Shown: positions 19,232 to 49,534 of the stretch, in pieces | How the letters are laid out: each line of letters starts with the position of its first letter | Numbering within the stretch: the first letter of the stretch is position 1 | Source of the DNA: Leptospira weilii | Lineage (GTDB): Bacteria > Spirochaetota > Leptospiria > Leptospirales > Leptospiraceae | Length of the DNA: 64,000 nt | Direction of reading: 5' to 3' | Assembly (NCBI RefSeq): GCF_006874765.1 | Contig: NZ_CP040840.1 | Coordinates: 1,526,001 to 1,590,000 of the forward strand | Translations under genes and position numbers: made by a program | Notes under the pieces: generated by a model | Databases searched by the model: none | Seen by the model: only the letters and a program-made list of their open reading frames with translations | Told to the model about the DNA's origin: nothing

Positions 19232-19662
19232 TCGACTTTTGGTAATAAATAGAAAGCCTTACGCTTCGTAATTAGTCTGCTACTTTTCTATTTCAACGAA
19301 TTCGTTGAAAAAAAATCCGTGCTAAAACTTCAGCTCTATCTTTATTATTTAGAGATTTTGAATTTTCCCGATTTAGTAAATCTGAATTTATAGATGTAAT
19401 TTTCAAAACTACATTTGTTTTGCTCAAAATAATTCTAGAACAATATTCTTCCGGATCTAAAATTTGAAATAATTCTAGAATAGGAAGTGATGAAATTCGG
19501 TTCAGAAAAGGTAAACTTAATCACATAAGTTAAGAAATATTTTATAATATTTGCTCTGAACTTTTAAACTCTGGAAATCCTCTTTCCTTATAGTTGATCA
19601 AACGTTTGTAACCTATCGTTTCCGTTCTTTGTTAACAAACATGACCATTTAAAAATTAAAAG
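19232..19662. other. AT-rich gap with a 20 bp perfect palindrome
   Basis: No gene is seen. Bases 19291-19310 (TTTCAACGAA followed by TTCGTTGAAA) form a perfect palindrome followed by a run of A. Its role is not evident. Confidence 0.45.
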
Positions 19663-19680
19663 TTGCAACTTTGTCTGAAT

Positions 19681-20301
19681 ATGAGACATAAACTTTCAAT
19701 TATGGTTCATATAGCAGATAATTCCCTACTTACATCCGGTTTGAAACTTTATTCCGTAAAAGAACCTTTTTCGTGCTTTCAGCTCAACGCCGGGAATGTG
19801 GAAAATTTTCACACGTTACAAATGCTAAAAGATTTTGTATTCACCATTAACCGAAACGCAGGGAACTTTTATCCTAGAACGGATGACGGACTAGATTGTG
19901 ATTCGACTTGGTTTTTCGTAACTTTCGAAAACGAAGTTCTATCTTGCATGCGGATCATTGTAAAAACGCCAGAAAATCAAATCCCTTTAGAAAAAGGTTT
20001 TATTCTAAATTCCTCATATCGACAATACAAAGTTACTGCTCACAATGCAGCGGATTGGAATTCCGTCGCCTTCCCGCTGAATTTGAAAGGAGCAAAAGCG
20101 GTAAAATTCAATTTTGCTTGCGTCGCGCAATTTTGCTTGGAACAAAATTTTGATTTGATATACGGAATGTTTAATGATGAGCGAAAAGGAATTGGTCGTA
20201 TTTATCTGGAAGCAGGAGCGAAAATTTCCAGGGAATTTCCGGAAAAGATTTTTTATAAAGATTTTTGGACGTATGGAGAAGCGCAACGTTTACTATCATA
20301 G
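19681..20301 (+). CDS. GNAT-type acyltransferase resembling FeeM / autoinducer synthases
   Basis: About 206 aa from ATG 19681; TTG 19663 and ATG 19702 are alternatives. The arrangement R-N-A-G-N-F-Y-P-R-T-D-D, then D-S-T-W-F-F-V-T-F-E-N-E-V-L-S-C-M-R-I-I, then NQIPLEKGF is that of the N-acyl amino acid synthase/AHL-synthase branch of the GNAT fold. The late FDLIYGMFNDERKGIGRIYLEAG also fits. A long-chain acyl donor and amino acid acceptor would be expected for FeeM-like enzymes, but the substrate is unknown. The neighbour downstream is a membrane protein on the same strand, 57 bases away. Confidence 0.55.
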   Translation: MRHKLSIMVHIADNSLLTSGLKLYSVKEPFSCFQLNAGNVENFHTLQMLKDFVFTINRNAGNFYPRTDDGLDCDSTWFFVTFENEVLSCMRIIVKTPENQIPLEKGFILNSSYRQYKVTAHNAADWNSVAFPLNLKGAKAVKFNFACVAQFCLEQNFDLIYGMFNDERKGIGRIYLEAGAKISREFPEKIFYKDFWTYGEAQRLLS

Positions 20302-20358
20302 AAATCGAAAAAAACAGTTTGCAAAAATTGTCGGGATATTTACGATCTTGACAATTCT

Positions 20359-21291
20359 ATGTCCTTAAATTTATTAAATGAAATTGTCCTTCTTAATGCG
20401 GCCACCGCTTTATTGATTTTTCTATTAGGTTTTTATGTATTATATCCCAATCCGAAACGAAAAATTCAAAAATACTTTGGAACATTTTGTTTACTGATCG
20501 GTCTTTGGTTTCAATCTTTTATACTCCGAGAACTCGTCCCGTTTTGGTCTTATAACTGGCTTATCAATTGGGGCTTGATTCCTTCCATTCCGATTCCCTA
20601 CCTTTTATTCAGAATTACATCCTTATACAATCAATACGAAGAAACAAAAGTAAGTTCAAAGAAATTCTTTCATGTTATAAACCTTTTGCTAATCGGCTTT
20701 TTCTCCCTACATGCGTTTTTATTACAAACTCTGCATGTGACTTCAAAAAATAGTACGGCATTTTCTTTTGGGAACGGTTATGTTTATAAGTTTTTATTAT
20801 TCTATTCTCTTATCCTGATACTATTGTCTTTTACGAATTTAGGCCAAAACGCAATACGTGGAAAGGGTAGAGCAAAAATAAATGCTGTTCTTCTATTCCT
20901 AGGTTTGATTCCACCGATCTTTTCTGTTCTTATTTTTATCTATATTCGTCCGACTCTCTTTGGAATATTTTCTGGAGGATATACGGCGGTGGGATTTTTA
21001 TTTGGAACCTTAATTTGGTCGATTGCGATTATGAATTGTGACGCTTTTCAACTTAAACAATTCTCTCATTACCCTAAAGAGAGAGTTTTAACGAAAATTA
21101 CAAAACCGGCGTTTAACTTCTTATATTCAATCGTAGACAAGAAGTCTTGGATGATAGAGATCTTTTCTAAAAATATTCATTTTATGAAGTTAGTTTTGAT
21201 AAAAGATGCGGAGTTGAAAGAAGGTTACGATTACTCTTTTATGAAAAGAACTTCGATATTAGCGAGAATGTTCGGAAACTCTATTAAATAA
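20359..21291 (+). CDS. Multi-spanning membrane protein resembling the 7TM sensor part of histidine kinases
   Basis: 310 aa with about seven or eight hydrophobic helices (for example ATALLIFLLGFYVLY, YFGTFCLLIGLWFQSFIL, VINLLLIGFFSLHAFLL, FLFGTLIWSIAIMNCDAF). The layout and the Y-P-N-x-K/R-x-x-x-Q-x-x-F pattern after helix 1 recall the N-terminal sensor domain of 7TM histidine kinases. No kinase domain follows; the C-terminus is a short ~70 residue soluble tail. It may be a stand-alone receptor or a truncated one. Pairing with the acyltransferase-like gene upstream suggests a shared signalling or lipid role (inference). Confidence 0.55.
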   Translation: MSLNLLNEIVLLNAATALLIFLLGFYVLYPNPKRKIQKYFGTFCLLIGLWFQSFILRELVPFWSYNWLINWGLIPSIPIPYLLFRITSLYNQYEETKVSSKKFFHVINLLLIGFFSLHAFLLQTLHVTSKNSTAFSFGNGYVYKFLLFYSLILILLSFTNLGQNAIRGKGRAKINAVLLFLGLIPPIFSVLIFIYIRPTLFGIFSGGYTAVGFLFGTLIWSIAIMNCDAFQLKQFSHYPKERVLTKITKPAFNFLYSIVDKKSWMIEIFSKNIHFMKLVLIKDAELKEGYDYSFMKRTSILARMFGNSIK

Positions 21292-21354
21292 TTCTTAATT
21301 TTTAAAATTGTCTACGATATTTTTAACAGCAGAAAGTTGACTATCCGTAAGATT

Positions 21355-22840
21355 CCATCACCTTACCCACAAATATCAGAAAAAGCTAGACATTTAAAGT
21401 CTTTAATTGCTCCTAAAGGAAGGAGTCTTATAATGAACACTAAACATAGGAGTAGAGCACTCGGAACAGAATTAGATTGGGTGGAAGAAGAATATTTATC
21501 CCTGAACTTAGGAGATAAGCGATTAGATAAACGACTAAAGAGAATAGTGAGCGTGATGACCAAGCGAGGAGGAACGAGATTGCCAGATATATTTGGCAAT
21601 TGGTCAAACACGAAAGGAGCGTATCGCTTTTTTTCGAATTCGAAAGTATCATCGGAAAAGATAATATCTCCTCATAGTCAATCAACGAAGAAACGACTTC
21701 AGCAACAAGAAACAGTATTAGTATTAAGCGACACAACGGAAATCTATTATAGAAAAAGGGATCGTGTAGATGACTTGGGGCCGATGAACTCGGAATATAA
21801 TCAAGGCCTATTATTGCATCCATCGATAGCGTTTACGCCTGACGGAATCCCTTTAGGAATCCTGGATTTTAAAATGTGGTCCCGTACGGAATTAGGCGCC
21901 AACCAAGATCAAGACGGAAGGAAAATGTCCATAGAACATAAGGAAAGCGTAAAGTGGTTCGAGGGATACAGAGCCGTCTGTGAATTTGCAAAAGAATCCG
22001 ATTCGAAATACGTATATATCTGTGATAGAGAAGCCGATATTTTCGAACTATTCCAGGAATACGTAGACGCTGGAGAAAACGCTCCGGATATGCTCATACG
22101 CGCAAATCGCGAAAGGAAGATAGAAGGCGGCGGTTGCTCTTGGTCCTATCTTGAGACATTAAAACCAGCGGATATATATACGATTACAGTTCCCAGAAAG
22201 AAAGGGAAAGAAGCAAGGGAAGCAACAATTGAACTTCGATTTGAAAAATTAACGATAAAATCCCCTCAATACAAGAAATTAGAAAATATTGATATGTATG
22301 CGTTAACCGCAACCGATGTCGATGGCCCCAAGGAAGAATCTATCGATTGGAAATTCTTAACCACAATTCCAATTCATAATTCGGACGATGCAAAAAGAAT
22401 GATCGCCTTTTACAAAAGTCGCTGGGGGATTGAAGTTTTCTTCAAGGTTTTAAAGTCTGGATGTAATATCGAATCCACTCAATTTAAATTTGGTAATCGA
22501 TTCAAAGCTTGTATCGCTGTCTGTGCTATTGTTGCTTGGAGAGTTATGATGTTAACATTCTTAGGTAGAAATATTCCAGGTTTAAAAGCATCTATACTAT
22601 TCGAGTCTTTTGAATGGAAAGGCATTTATTGTCGACTTTTTGAATCTCCGAAACCACCTAAGGAAGAACCCGAGTTAGGGACCGTTTTACTTTGGATTGC
22701 TAAATTAGGTGGACATCTGGGCCGTAATTCAGACTCGCCCCCGGGACCTCTTATCATTTTTAAAGGCTTTATCAGAGCCATGGAAATCGGATTTATGTTC
22801 AAATTGCTCACCAAACAGTGACTTGTGGGTAAGGTGATGG
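21355..22840 (+). mobile_element. Complete IS4-family insertion sequence with perfect 18 bp inverted repeats
   Basis: The left end CCATCACCTTACCCACAA (21355-21372) and the right end TTGTGGGTAAGGTGATGG (22823-22840) are exact reverse complements and bracket one transposase gene; total 1486 bp. I see no clear direct target duplication between the flanks (CCGTAAGATT and CTTCCTATGG). The flanks may therefore have recombined after insertion. The right flank is an IS66 remnant. Confidence 0.85.
21433..22821 (+). CDS. IS4-family (Tn5-like) transposase
   Basis: 462 aa from ATG 21433, chosen because AGGAAGGAG lies just upstream; the longer frame would start inside the inverted repeat. The N-terminal ELDWVEEEYLSLNLGDKRLDKRL and NWSNTKGAYRFFSN parts match the Tn5 transposase DNA-binding region. 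Catalytic residues lie in VLVLSDTTEIYY and YICDREADIFELF. The Y-R-E-K signature is visible in YKSRWGIEVFFKVLKSG. The frame is intact, so the copy may be active. Confidence 0.9.
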   Translation: MNTKHRSRALGTELDWVEEEYLSLNLGDKRLDKRLKRIVSVMTKRGGTRLPDIFGNWSNTKGAYRFFSNSKVSSEKIISPHSQSTKKRLQQQETVLVLSDTTEIYYRKRDRVDDLGPMNSEYNQGLLLHPSIAFTPDGIPLGILDFKMWSRTELGANQDQDGRKMSIEHKESVKWFEGYRAVCEFAKESDSKYVYICDREADIFELFQEYVDAGENAPDMLIRANRERKIEGGGCSWSYLETLKPADIYTITVPRKKGKEAREATIELRFEKLTIKSPQYKKLENIDMYALTATDVDGPKEESIDWKFLTTIPIHNSDDAKRMIAFYKSRWGIEVFFKVLKSGCNIESTQFKFGNRFKACIAVCAIVAWRVMMLTFLGRNIPGLKASILFESFEWKGIYCRLFESPKPPKEEPELGTVLLWIAKLGGHLGRNSDSPPGPLIIFKGFIRAMEIGFMFKLLTKQ

Positions 22841-23558
22841 CTTCCTATGGATCGCGTTTCAGGAATTATTCAGACGGACGGCTATGAATCGTATGATTCT
22901 TTATTGAAATCGAAATTGAAGATTCTTCACGCCGGATGTTGGAATCATGCGAGGAGAAAATTCTTCGATATTCTAAAAGTTGATTCTAATAATGCTGAAG
23001 CACAATGGATCGTTAAAGAGATCGGTAAATTGTATGCAGTCGAGTCGAAGGCTAAGTTATCTTCGGAAGAGCATTTAAGTCTGAGACAATCGGAATCCAA
23101 GCCGATTGTTAACGTGATTCGTTCTTGGATGAACAAGCGGATCGTCGAGGTCGCTCCCAAATCTTCGATGGGAAAAGCTCTTTCGTATCTTGCCGAGCTC
23201 AGCTACGCTGAGGAACAACGGCTACGCTCCGCTTCCTTTTGTTTGAAACGCTTCCTATGGTGGCGTTTCATGGGAAAAGTTGATTTTGTTTTTAGATCGT
23301 CCCGAGTTACAGTTGGATACGAATCTTGTCGAGAATGATATTCGTCCTTTTGTTGTCGGTAGAAAGAACTGGCTTTTCTCCGGTTGTCCAGAAGGGGCAA
23401 CTGCGAGTGCGGGCTTTTATTCTCTGATTCAGTGTGCGAAGCTCGCAGGTTTCGATCCATATGCGTTTTTGAGGGAGCTTTTTAAATCTTGGGAAACGTA
23501 CCCGAGAACTCTTGCTTGCAAGGATTTACCTCAATTCAGAGAGACTTGGCTTCATTAG
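22841..23558 (+). pseudogene. IS66-family transposase remnant
   Basis: The C-terminal part of an IS66 TnpC: GIIQTDGYESYDSL, HAGCWNHARRKFFDI, then in another frame EKLILFLDRPELQLDTNLVENDIRPFVVGRKNWLFSG, and IQCAKLAGFDPYAFL. The two frames are separated by a ~80 base insertion at about 23192-23270, rich in a GAAACGC ... GCGTTTC hairpin, which replaces the few residues expected between LSYL and EKL. The 5' half is missing at the border of the IS4 element. Non-functional. Confidence 0.8.
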
Positions 23559-23731
23559 GCGCTTACCTTACATTAGCGAAAGGTGAGTTTGATTAGTCGC
23601 TTACTTTTATTTTATAGCGATCGGTAGTATTAAAAGAACATTGCGAGTAAAACCGAATTGAGAAAGATCGGATCGGAATAAAAAGAGGTATTGAAAGATT
23701 TCATCCTTTTGAAATTGAATTCGTCTTACTC

Positions 23732-27029
<3,298 letters not shown>

Positions 27030-27045
27030 GTTTGTTTTTGAAATA

Positions 27046-31415
<4,370 letters not shown>

Positions 31416-31433
31416 GATCCCAATCTTACCCAG

Positions 31434-31830
31434 AAATTAAGAAGGTTTTTGGGATCATAAGGATCAAAAACTGATATTTTTCAAGTGTTCCGACGTGTTA
31501 GTGATTAGGGGTTAGATTTTAGTGGATAGAACTTTACATGCATACAATAAAATGCAAGCGTTCCGACAAGAATCCTATTTTTTACTTGCAAAGAGTATGA
31601 TTTTCTGATACTGAAAAGTCTCCCGAGTTTTCCCGCCGCCTCTCCACCTCCATCCAAACGCGGGGGAAACTCAGGCACAATGCTTCCTGAACTCAGGCGC
31701 AGAGCTTTCCTGAACTCAATAAGTTGACTCCCTATGGGTCGCAACTTAGGTCGCTCTGCGGGGCTGATCGTTTCACAGAGGATTTGTCGGAATTCCGACA
31801 GATTTATTTTCGGATCCAAATATTTGTGGG
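31434..31830. repeat. Dispersed intergenic repeat, copy 1
   Basis: Closely similar to 53662-53923 over its ends: AAATTAAGAAGG, GGATCAAAAACTGATATTTTT, GTTCCGACAAGAAT, then TGTCGGAATTCCGACA (perfect 16 bp palindrome at 31785-31800) and CGGATCCAA. The middle is longer here than in copy 2. No coding function is seen. It fills most of the 700 base gap between the glycosyltransferase and the next gene. Confidence 0.7.
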
Positions 31831-32067
31831 TGGGAGGTTATGGTAAAATTCGGGCTGTAAAACGCCCCATGTTTTAGGGATTAGAGGTTCCCGCATTGCG
31901 ATGGTTTTATAGGAAGCCCTTAACCAATAACAAACTCGCACCTAATCCCTAATCGGCGAAGGACATACTTGAGCGCGTTTGTGAGGAAGTTTCTGTCTAA
32001 CTAGCAGGGGATAATGCGAGGATCCTCCAAGCTTTGTGTGGAAGTTCGAGTGCTTATGCTTGACTTC

Positions 32068-32118
<51 letters not shown>

Positions 32119-32119
32119 G

Positions 32120-34463
<2,344 letters not shown>

Positions 34464-34539
34464 GAATTGTAGTTAGAATGATGATTGTGTATCGTAACAA
34501 ATGTAAACGGAAATACCAAATTCACGGAGAGTTGGGAGT

Positions 34540-35001
<462 letters not shown>

Positions 35002-35003
35002 TT

Positions 35004-38235
<3,232 letters not shown>

Positions 38236-38278
38236 ATTCTCCGTTTATCTACCTCTCGCCTGAAAATTTGGAATAAGT

Positions 38279-40461
<2,183 letters not shown>

Positions 40462-40618
40462 TGTTTGGCATTACAAACAGATTTAGGAATTTCGTTTTCT
40501 TGATTCGTTTCTTGTTAAATAAATGAAATGGACTCAAGACTTTTGACTTTTTTGCTCTAAAAGAAGCAAGTTTTAGAACAGGTAGTAAAATGAGTCGACT
40601 AAAAAGACAATTTCCTAG

Positions 40619-41034
<416 letters not shown>

Positions 41035-41312
41035 CGCCACCCATAATTGATATGATTCGACAGTTCCGGGTGTGATATTTCTTGGTTCGACGGAATCAAG
41101 AGAGGGTCGACGGCAGATTGATCGCTCCAAATTCTAGGTTTTGATCGAGATCCGCATATGCGAGATCTATAAAAAACGAATTCAACGTTCGAGTATTTCT
41201 CGTATTACAAAACGTGCATCTGCGAAATATACTCTGTTTGTTTGTGAGTTTATAGGGATATCATATCGATTTGCAAGCTACAGTGTCGTAGAATTTTCTA
41301 ATTCGATAGCAT

Positions 41313-41405
41313 TACTCATCTCTATAAAATAGAGTGTCTAAAATTCTTCATCAAACGCGGGATTTATGCTCAAATTAACGGTACTCTATTTTATAGAGAT
41401 GAGTA
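41313..41405. repeat. MITE-A copy 1 (93 bp, perfect terminal inverted repeats)
   Basis: TACTCATCTCTATAAAATAGAGT at one end and its exact reverse complement at the other, around GTCTAAAATTC and CTCAAATTAACGG. The ends carry TA. Related copies lie at 43634-43728 (inverted) and 49274-49365. Confidence 0.8.
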
Positions 41406-41606
41406 GTTCTTGATTCTATTGCGCTATATGGAAGAAGGCCTTGCCGTAGATATTTGCGACGATCGGCGTTCCGGTTTCTATACGTGTAAATGAAACAAGC
41501 GAATTCATAAAAATCATCGAGATTAAATTTTATAGTATTTTAATATACTGATGATTTACTTAGCTGAATCTTTCGGAGATTCTTAGCGAAATTTAAATTA
41601 CTATAA

Positions 41607-41705
41607 TAGAGTTGTTGAAAAATTCAATTGTGCGATCAACAAAACTGTTTCAATCGTCTATTTCAGTGAAACAACAAATGGAAAATTAATTTTTCAACAA
41701 CTCTA
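41607..41705. repeat. MITE-B copy 2 (99 bp)
   Basis: Terminal inverted repeats TAGAGTTGTTGAAAAATT / AATTTTTCAACAACTCTA around a variable centre containing TTTCAATCGTCTATTTCA. Related copies at 49535, 53998 and 58227, and a remnant at 6190. Together with MITE-A it occupies most of the 900 base gap 41035-41937, in which I see no gene. Confidence 0.8.
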
Positions 41706-41937
41706 ATATTTATATAACAGACCTTAGTGTTGAGAAGGCTTTTGAATTGTTGCGTTGCCTCACTCGTTTTGAAATTCGAACTTTGAGAAATAACGTCTAA
41801 ACCGAGAAAATCCGGACCATATCATTCTTTTTGATTTTAGAGAGATTCCCTTCAGAGAAGTTCTATAACTTTGGAATCGATAAATTATCTCGGAATCGCG
41901 ATAGAAAAAACTGGTCTTTAAAATAGTTTCTAAAAAT

Positions 41938-42742
<805 letters not shown>

Positions 42743-42747
42743 AAGTT

Positions 42748-43446
<699 letters not shown>

Positions 43447-43633
43447 GCTCATAGCTTAACCATAAAATCTTAAAGTTATAAAGTTCTTCTTACTAGGCGG
43501 AGAACAAATTGATAAAAAATTATTTTCAACCGGGAAACAACAGGTGTTTTATATGTTTTTGTTCGATTGGAAATTATACGGAATAGAAGAAACTGCAAAG
43601 ATCGGTCGACGAGATTTCCGCTTTTTCTTGATA

Positions 43634-43728
43634 TTACTGATCCCTATAAAATAGAGTACCGTTAATTTGGGCACAAATCCCATGTTTCAATGCAGAATTT
43701 TAGACATTCTATTATGTAGAGATGAGTA
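43634..43728. repeat. MITE-A copy 2 (inverted relative to copy 1)
   Basis: The reverse complement begins TACTCATCTCTACATAATAGAATGTCTAAAATTC-like sequence (compare 49274). It lies in the 557 base gap 43447-44003; no gene is seen in the rest of the gap. Confidence 0.75.
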
Positions 43729-43992
43729 AAATCGGGATAGATAGAAAGTATTTTGATTGTGATTCTGCTCGTATCGCCTTTCGTACTTTAAGTTCTTTGA
43801 TCGTTTAAAAATCCAAGGTTTTATCGATAAGGAATGAGTATGTGAATTTTGATCGATTTTTCCGGAGACGTTTTACTTTGGTAATGAGTTTTCTCATGTC
43901 GAAAAATTAAAACGAATCGTGGGAAAAGTTTTCGGATGAGAACGAGCGAAAAAGGAATTTTATTTTTTTACAAGGCTTATCTGAGCGAATTT

Positions 43993-44045
<53 letters not shown>

Positions 44046-44051
44046 GCAAAA

Positions 44052-44660
<609 letters not shown>

Positions 44661-44740
44661 AAGAAGCGAGGAGTTATGTTTCTTTCACTTGATCGAAATT
44701 CAAAGTCGACCGTTTTTAGAGCGAAAGCTTCTTCAAAAAA

Positions 44741-46048
<1,308 letters not shown>

Positions 46049-46109
46049 TGTTTTCTCCTTTGGAGGCCGATTCCAGGAGTGGTTTTTTTCCGAGTAGTTT
46101 TCCGGAAAC

Positions 46110-46138
46110 AAAAAAGCCCACTCGAGGAGGAGCGGGCT
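46110..46138 (-). terminator. Attenuator terminator in the leuA leader
   Basis: On the minus strand AGCCCGCTC pairs with GAGTGGGCT (9 bp with one G-U) around CTCCTC, followed by six T. It lies between the leader peptide (46170-46223) and leuA (46048). A competing pairing is possible: GGAGCCGG at 46158-46165 with the terminator's left arm (CCGCTCC). Confidence 0.8.
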
Positions 46139-46169
46139 CGTGTATTTTTTTACAACTCTACCGGCTCCC

Positions 46170-46223
46170 CTAACTAAGGAGGAGAAGAAGCTGAAGCGGT
46201 AGCAGAGTTATATTGCGGAACAT
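46170..46223 (-). CDS. leuL: Leucine-rich leader peptide of the leuA attenuator
   Basis: 17 residues, [17 protein letters not shown]: eight Leu, five of them consecutive, encoded by CTG, CTA, CTT, CTT, CTT, CTC, CTC, CTT. The stop TAG is followed within ~30 bases by the terminator hairpin. This is the layout of classic leucine attenuation, in which ribosome stalling at Leu codons allows an antiterminator. The gene name is by analogy to enteric leuL; no sequence relation is claimed. Confidence 0.75.
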   Translation of the reverse strand: MFRNITLLPLQLLLLLS

Positions 46224-46545
46224 GCAGTATCAGGCTCGGAAGAATTCTGAAAAAATTCAAGAACTTTTTTCTTAGGAATCGAATTTCAAAAACGATCAAA
46301 TGTCCGAATTTTATGGATACGATTTCGTTTTAAAATCTGCCGATGGCTTTGAAATAAAACCGGTTCTTGTTTATGATAAAGGATATTAGGGTCGTTGAAA
46401 ATTAAAGGAGAATTGTATGCGCAAAATCGCCGTTTTTTTGAAATCGGTAGAAAGCGTTAAACTTTCCGAAATTTCGAAATGATCTTGGATTTTTCACGAA
46501 GGCAATTCGCGCGATTTTGAACAAAATCTTTTTCGGATTGATAGT
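46224..46545. other. Gap upstream of the leuA leader
   Basis: The minus-strand promoter for the leuA leader should be here. I see no unambiguous -35/-10 pair and no other gene. Confidence 0.35.
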
Positions 46546-46803
46546 TTAAGATTTTATATTTTGATCGTGTTTCCACGGTCCATAACTTCGCGTCCATCCT
46601 CTCGTTTTATATCTAAACCAAAAATGAATCGTAAACGAAATTGCGAATGCGCTTAATAAAATATGCCAAAGATATTCGGAATCCCGAATCAAATACAAAA
46701 GAAACAGCAACACGCAATACTTAACGATTCGAAACCAGAACGGTTGTCCGGTTTTTGAAAACGCGACTTCCAATTCTCGTTTGACTATCTTCGAAAAACT
46801 CAT
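46546..46803 (-). CDS. Small membrane protein, 85 aa
   Basis: ATG preceded by GAGGAGCTGATCT, a good ribosome site. Two transmembrane helices (IVKYCVLLFLLYLI and HILLSAFAISFTIHFWF) lie between basic ends. No family recognised. The following gap up to 47314 (510 bases) shows no other gene. Confidence 0.6.
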   Translation of the reverse strand: MSFSKIVKRELEVAFSKTGQPFWFRIVKYCVLLFLLYLIRDSEYLWHILLSAFAISFTIHFWFRYKTRGWTRSYGPWKHDQNIKS

Positions 46804-47314
46804 AGATCAGCTCCTCGGAATACAATAGAATCTAGAAATGCGCAGTTCAAGTCCGTTTTTTGGCGATTCGAGAATGACGATACTCACCGTTTAAACGAAT
46901 CCGTGCAAAAAATTCGTTTGGCGAATGTTGTTCGGTCGCGAGTGTTTGATCGGATTCCGATTTTTCGGAAATTTTCCAAGAAGAAAAAATTCAGGAATTA
47001 CTCTCCGAAGCACGTATTGACTTTGTCGAAACGAGATAAGAAAGTAACGACCTAACAAATCGCATTGAACTTCCTCCGAAAAACCGGACATGTTTTTACC
47101 TTATGTTTATAAACGATTTATTGGGGAGAGAGAACCAAGGAGTCTTCTTGCAAAGATTCACCGTAATTCGGGCGACATGTGTTTTGCCTGGTCGATTAGG
47201 AAAGACTCGGTTAGGAGGGAATTTTTTGTAACGGCTCAATAAATTTCCTTTGAAGATCTCGGGGCCTTTTACTATAATATCTGTAGGTTCTTGATTGAAT
47301 GGGAGCAAAACACT

Positions 47315-47494
47315 ATGTCTTACATGGCGGTAGGATCCAGACAGATTTTATTTTCAGATTCGATTGCACCCGTATCAACTGGTTCTTCTCCGAGGGAGAT
47401 CGTAGCGGTTCAGGACAATCAGGTTGAAAATCCGGATACGCAGGTCGTTCCGCCGGGGTCTTCGGTCGGTAACAATATTGACGTTTATGTTTAA
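47315..47494 (+). CDS. Small hypothetical protein, 59 aa
   Basis: ATG 47315 ([15 protein letters not shown]) has GGGAG nine bases upstream. It is polar, Pro/Val-rich and apparently unstructured ([16 protein letters not shown]). It lies 12 bases before the membrane protein gene. No family recognised; coding potential is moderate. Confidence 0.5.
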   Translation: MSYMAVGSRQILFSDSIAPVSTGSSPREIVAVQDNQVENPDTQVVPPGSSVGNNIDVYV

Positions 47495-47506
47495 TTTGGA
47501 AGTGCG

Positions 47507-47893
47507 ATGATCCATTTTTTATTTTCTCTGATTTTGATGTCTCTCGTCGTGGAGTTCGTTTTCCCTTTGATTCATCCTGATTTTCATGTAGTAGGCGGCT
47601 GGCTCAATTCGATTATCGTTGTTGTCGCTTTCGTGATCATCAACACAATCCTACGACTTATATTGGTAATCATGACTCTTGGAATCGGAATCGTATTTTA
47701 TTATCTGAGTTTGGGTTTGATTGGATTGATCATCAATGCTTGGGTGATCTTGATTATCGGGGATTGGTTTCCGGAAATGTTATCGGTGCCTGGTTTCTGG
47801 TATGCGTTTTTGGGGGGAATTCTTTTGGTTCTGGCAAATTACGCGGGCAAGACGGAGACCAAGGAAAAAACAAAGGAAAGAACGAATACTTAA
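47507..47893 (+). CDS. Phage-holin-4-superfamily-like membrane protein (chromosomal)
   Basis: 128 aa with four transmembrane helices: [65 protein letters not shown] and [18 protein letters not shown]. The pattern, especially the central NTILR and [12 protein letters not shown], matches the family annotated as phage holin family 4 in many non-phage genomes. No phage genes surround it, so a holin function is doubtful. Confidence 0.75.
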   Translation: MIHFLFSLILMSLVVEFVFPLIHPDFHVVGGWLNSIIVVVAFVIINTILRLILVIMTLGIGIVFYYLSLGLIGLIINAWVILIIGDWFPEMLSVPGFWYAFLGGILLVLANYAGKTETKEKTKERTNT

Positions 47894-47972
47894 AATCAAA
47901 ACCTGTTCGAAAATAACTTGTAACGACATGGAACGAAGTTTCGAAACTAAGCGAAAGGTTATGAGATAGATC

Positions 47973-48623
<651 letters not shown>

Positions 48624-48774
48624 ATTGTCTTTGAGTCTTTCAATTTTACCCGCGAAGACTCATTGGGATAATGAGAGTTCCTACACACTCGGTTTGCAAG
48701 AGGATTTTGTCCGATCTTTGAGATTTGTCGCGTTGTTTGAGTTTGTAAATGGATTGAAACAAGGCTCCGTACGT

Positions 48775-48803
48775 AAAAAAGGCGGGAACACGCCCGCCTT
48801 TTT
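48775..48803 (-). terminator. Rho-independent terminator (bidirectional)
   Basis: GGCGGG-AACACG-CCCGCC flanked by six A on one side and five T on the other, just after the stop of the 94 aa gene on the minus strand. It can work in both directions. Confidence 0.85.
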
Positions 48804-48808
48804 CCTCA

Positions 48809-49116
<308 letters not shown>

Positions 49117-49273
49117 TCCTCCTTATTTCATCTAGTTAGACTCTGGAGATATCTCCGTTTTATTCAGAAAGTGGAATTTATTTTTTATTTTTAAAGGATT
49201 ATATAATGCTCGTTCAATCAAAGTATAACGATTTCGGTTTAAAGAATTCTGTGATAAAGGTGTATGACGTTCT

Positions 49274-49365
49274 TACTCATCTCTACATAATAGAGTGTCT
49301 AAAATTCTACGTCTAACGCGAGATTTATACTCAAATTAACTGTATTCTATTTTACAGGGACGGGT
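49274..49365. repeat. MITE-A copy 3
   Basis: TACTCATCTCTACATAATAGAGTGTC at the left, and a diverged right end TATTCTATTTTACAGGGACGGGTA. Same centre (TCTAAAATTC ... CTCAAATTAAC) as copy 1. Confidence 0.75.
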
Positions 49366-49534
49366 AATACGTGACAATTTCATCCGATCTTATGAAGTAA
49401 ATTTGAATACGGCGGAAATGATAATACATACTTTATCTTGATCGGGAGCCCAATGAATTAACGAATATAATTTTTAGAGGAGTAATCGGCCATTTCTTTC
49501 AAGATGTAAGCGCGAATAACATCGTTTTTGATAT

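Noticed and set aside
41313..41705. Possible CRISPR array because of recurring palindromes
   Set aside because: The repeats are single ~93-103 bp units with terminal inverted repeats, spaced kilobases apart, with no regular spacers and no cas genes.
47096..47308. 70-codon minus-strand frame in the gap before 47315
   Set aside because: No family, no ribosome site, and ending in low-complexity basic sequence.
47507..47893. Holin-family gene as evidence of a prophage
   Set aside because: No capsid, tail, integrase or lysin genes around it; the family is common in non-phage bacterial chromosomes.
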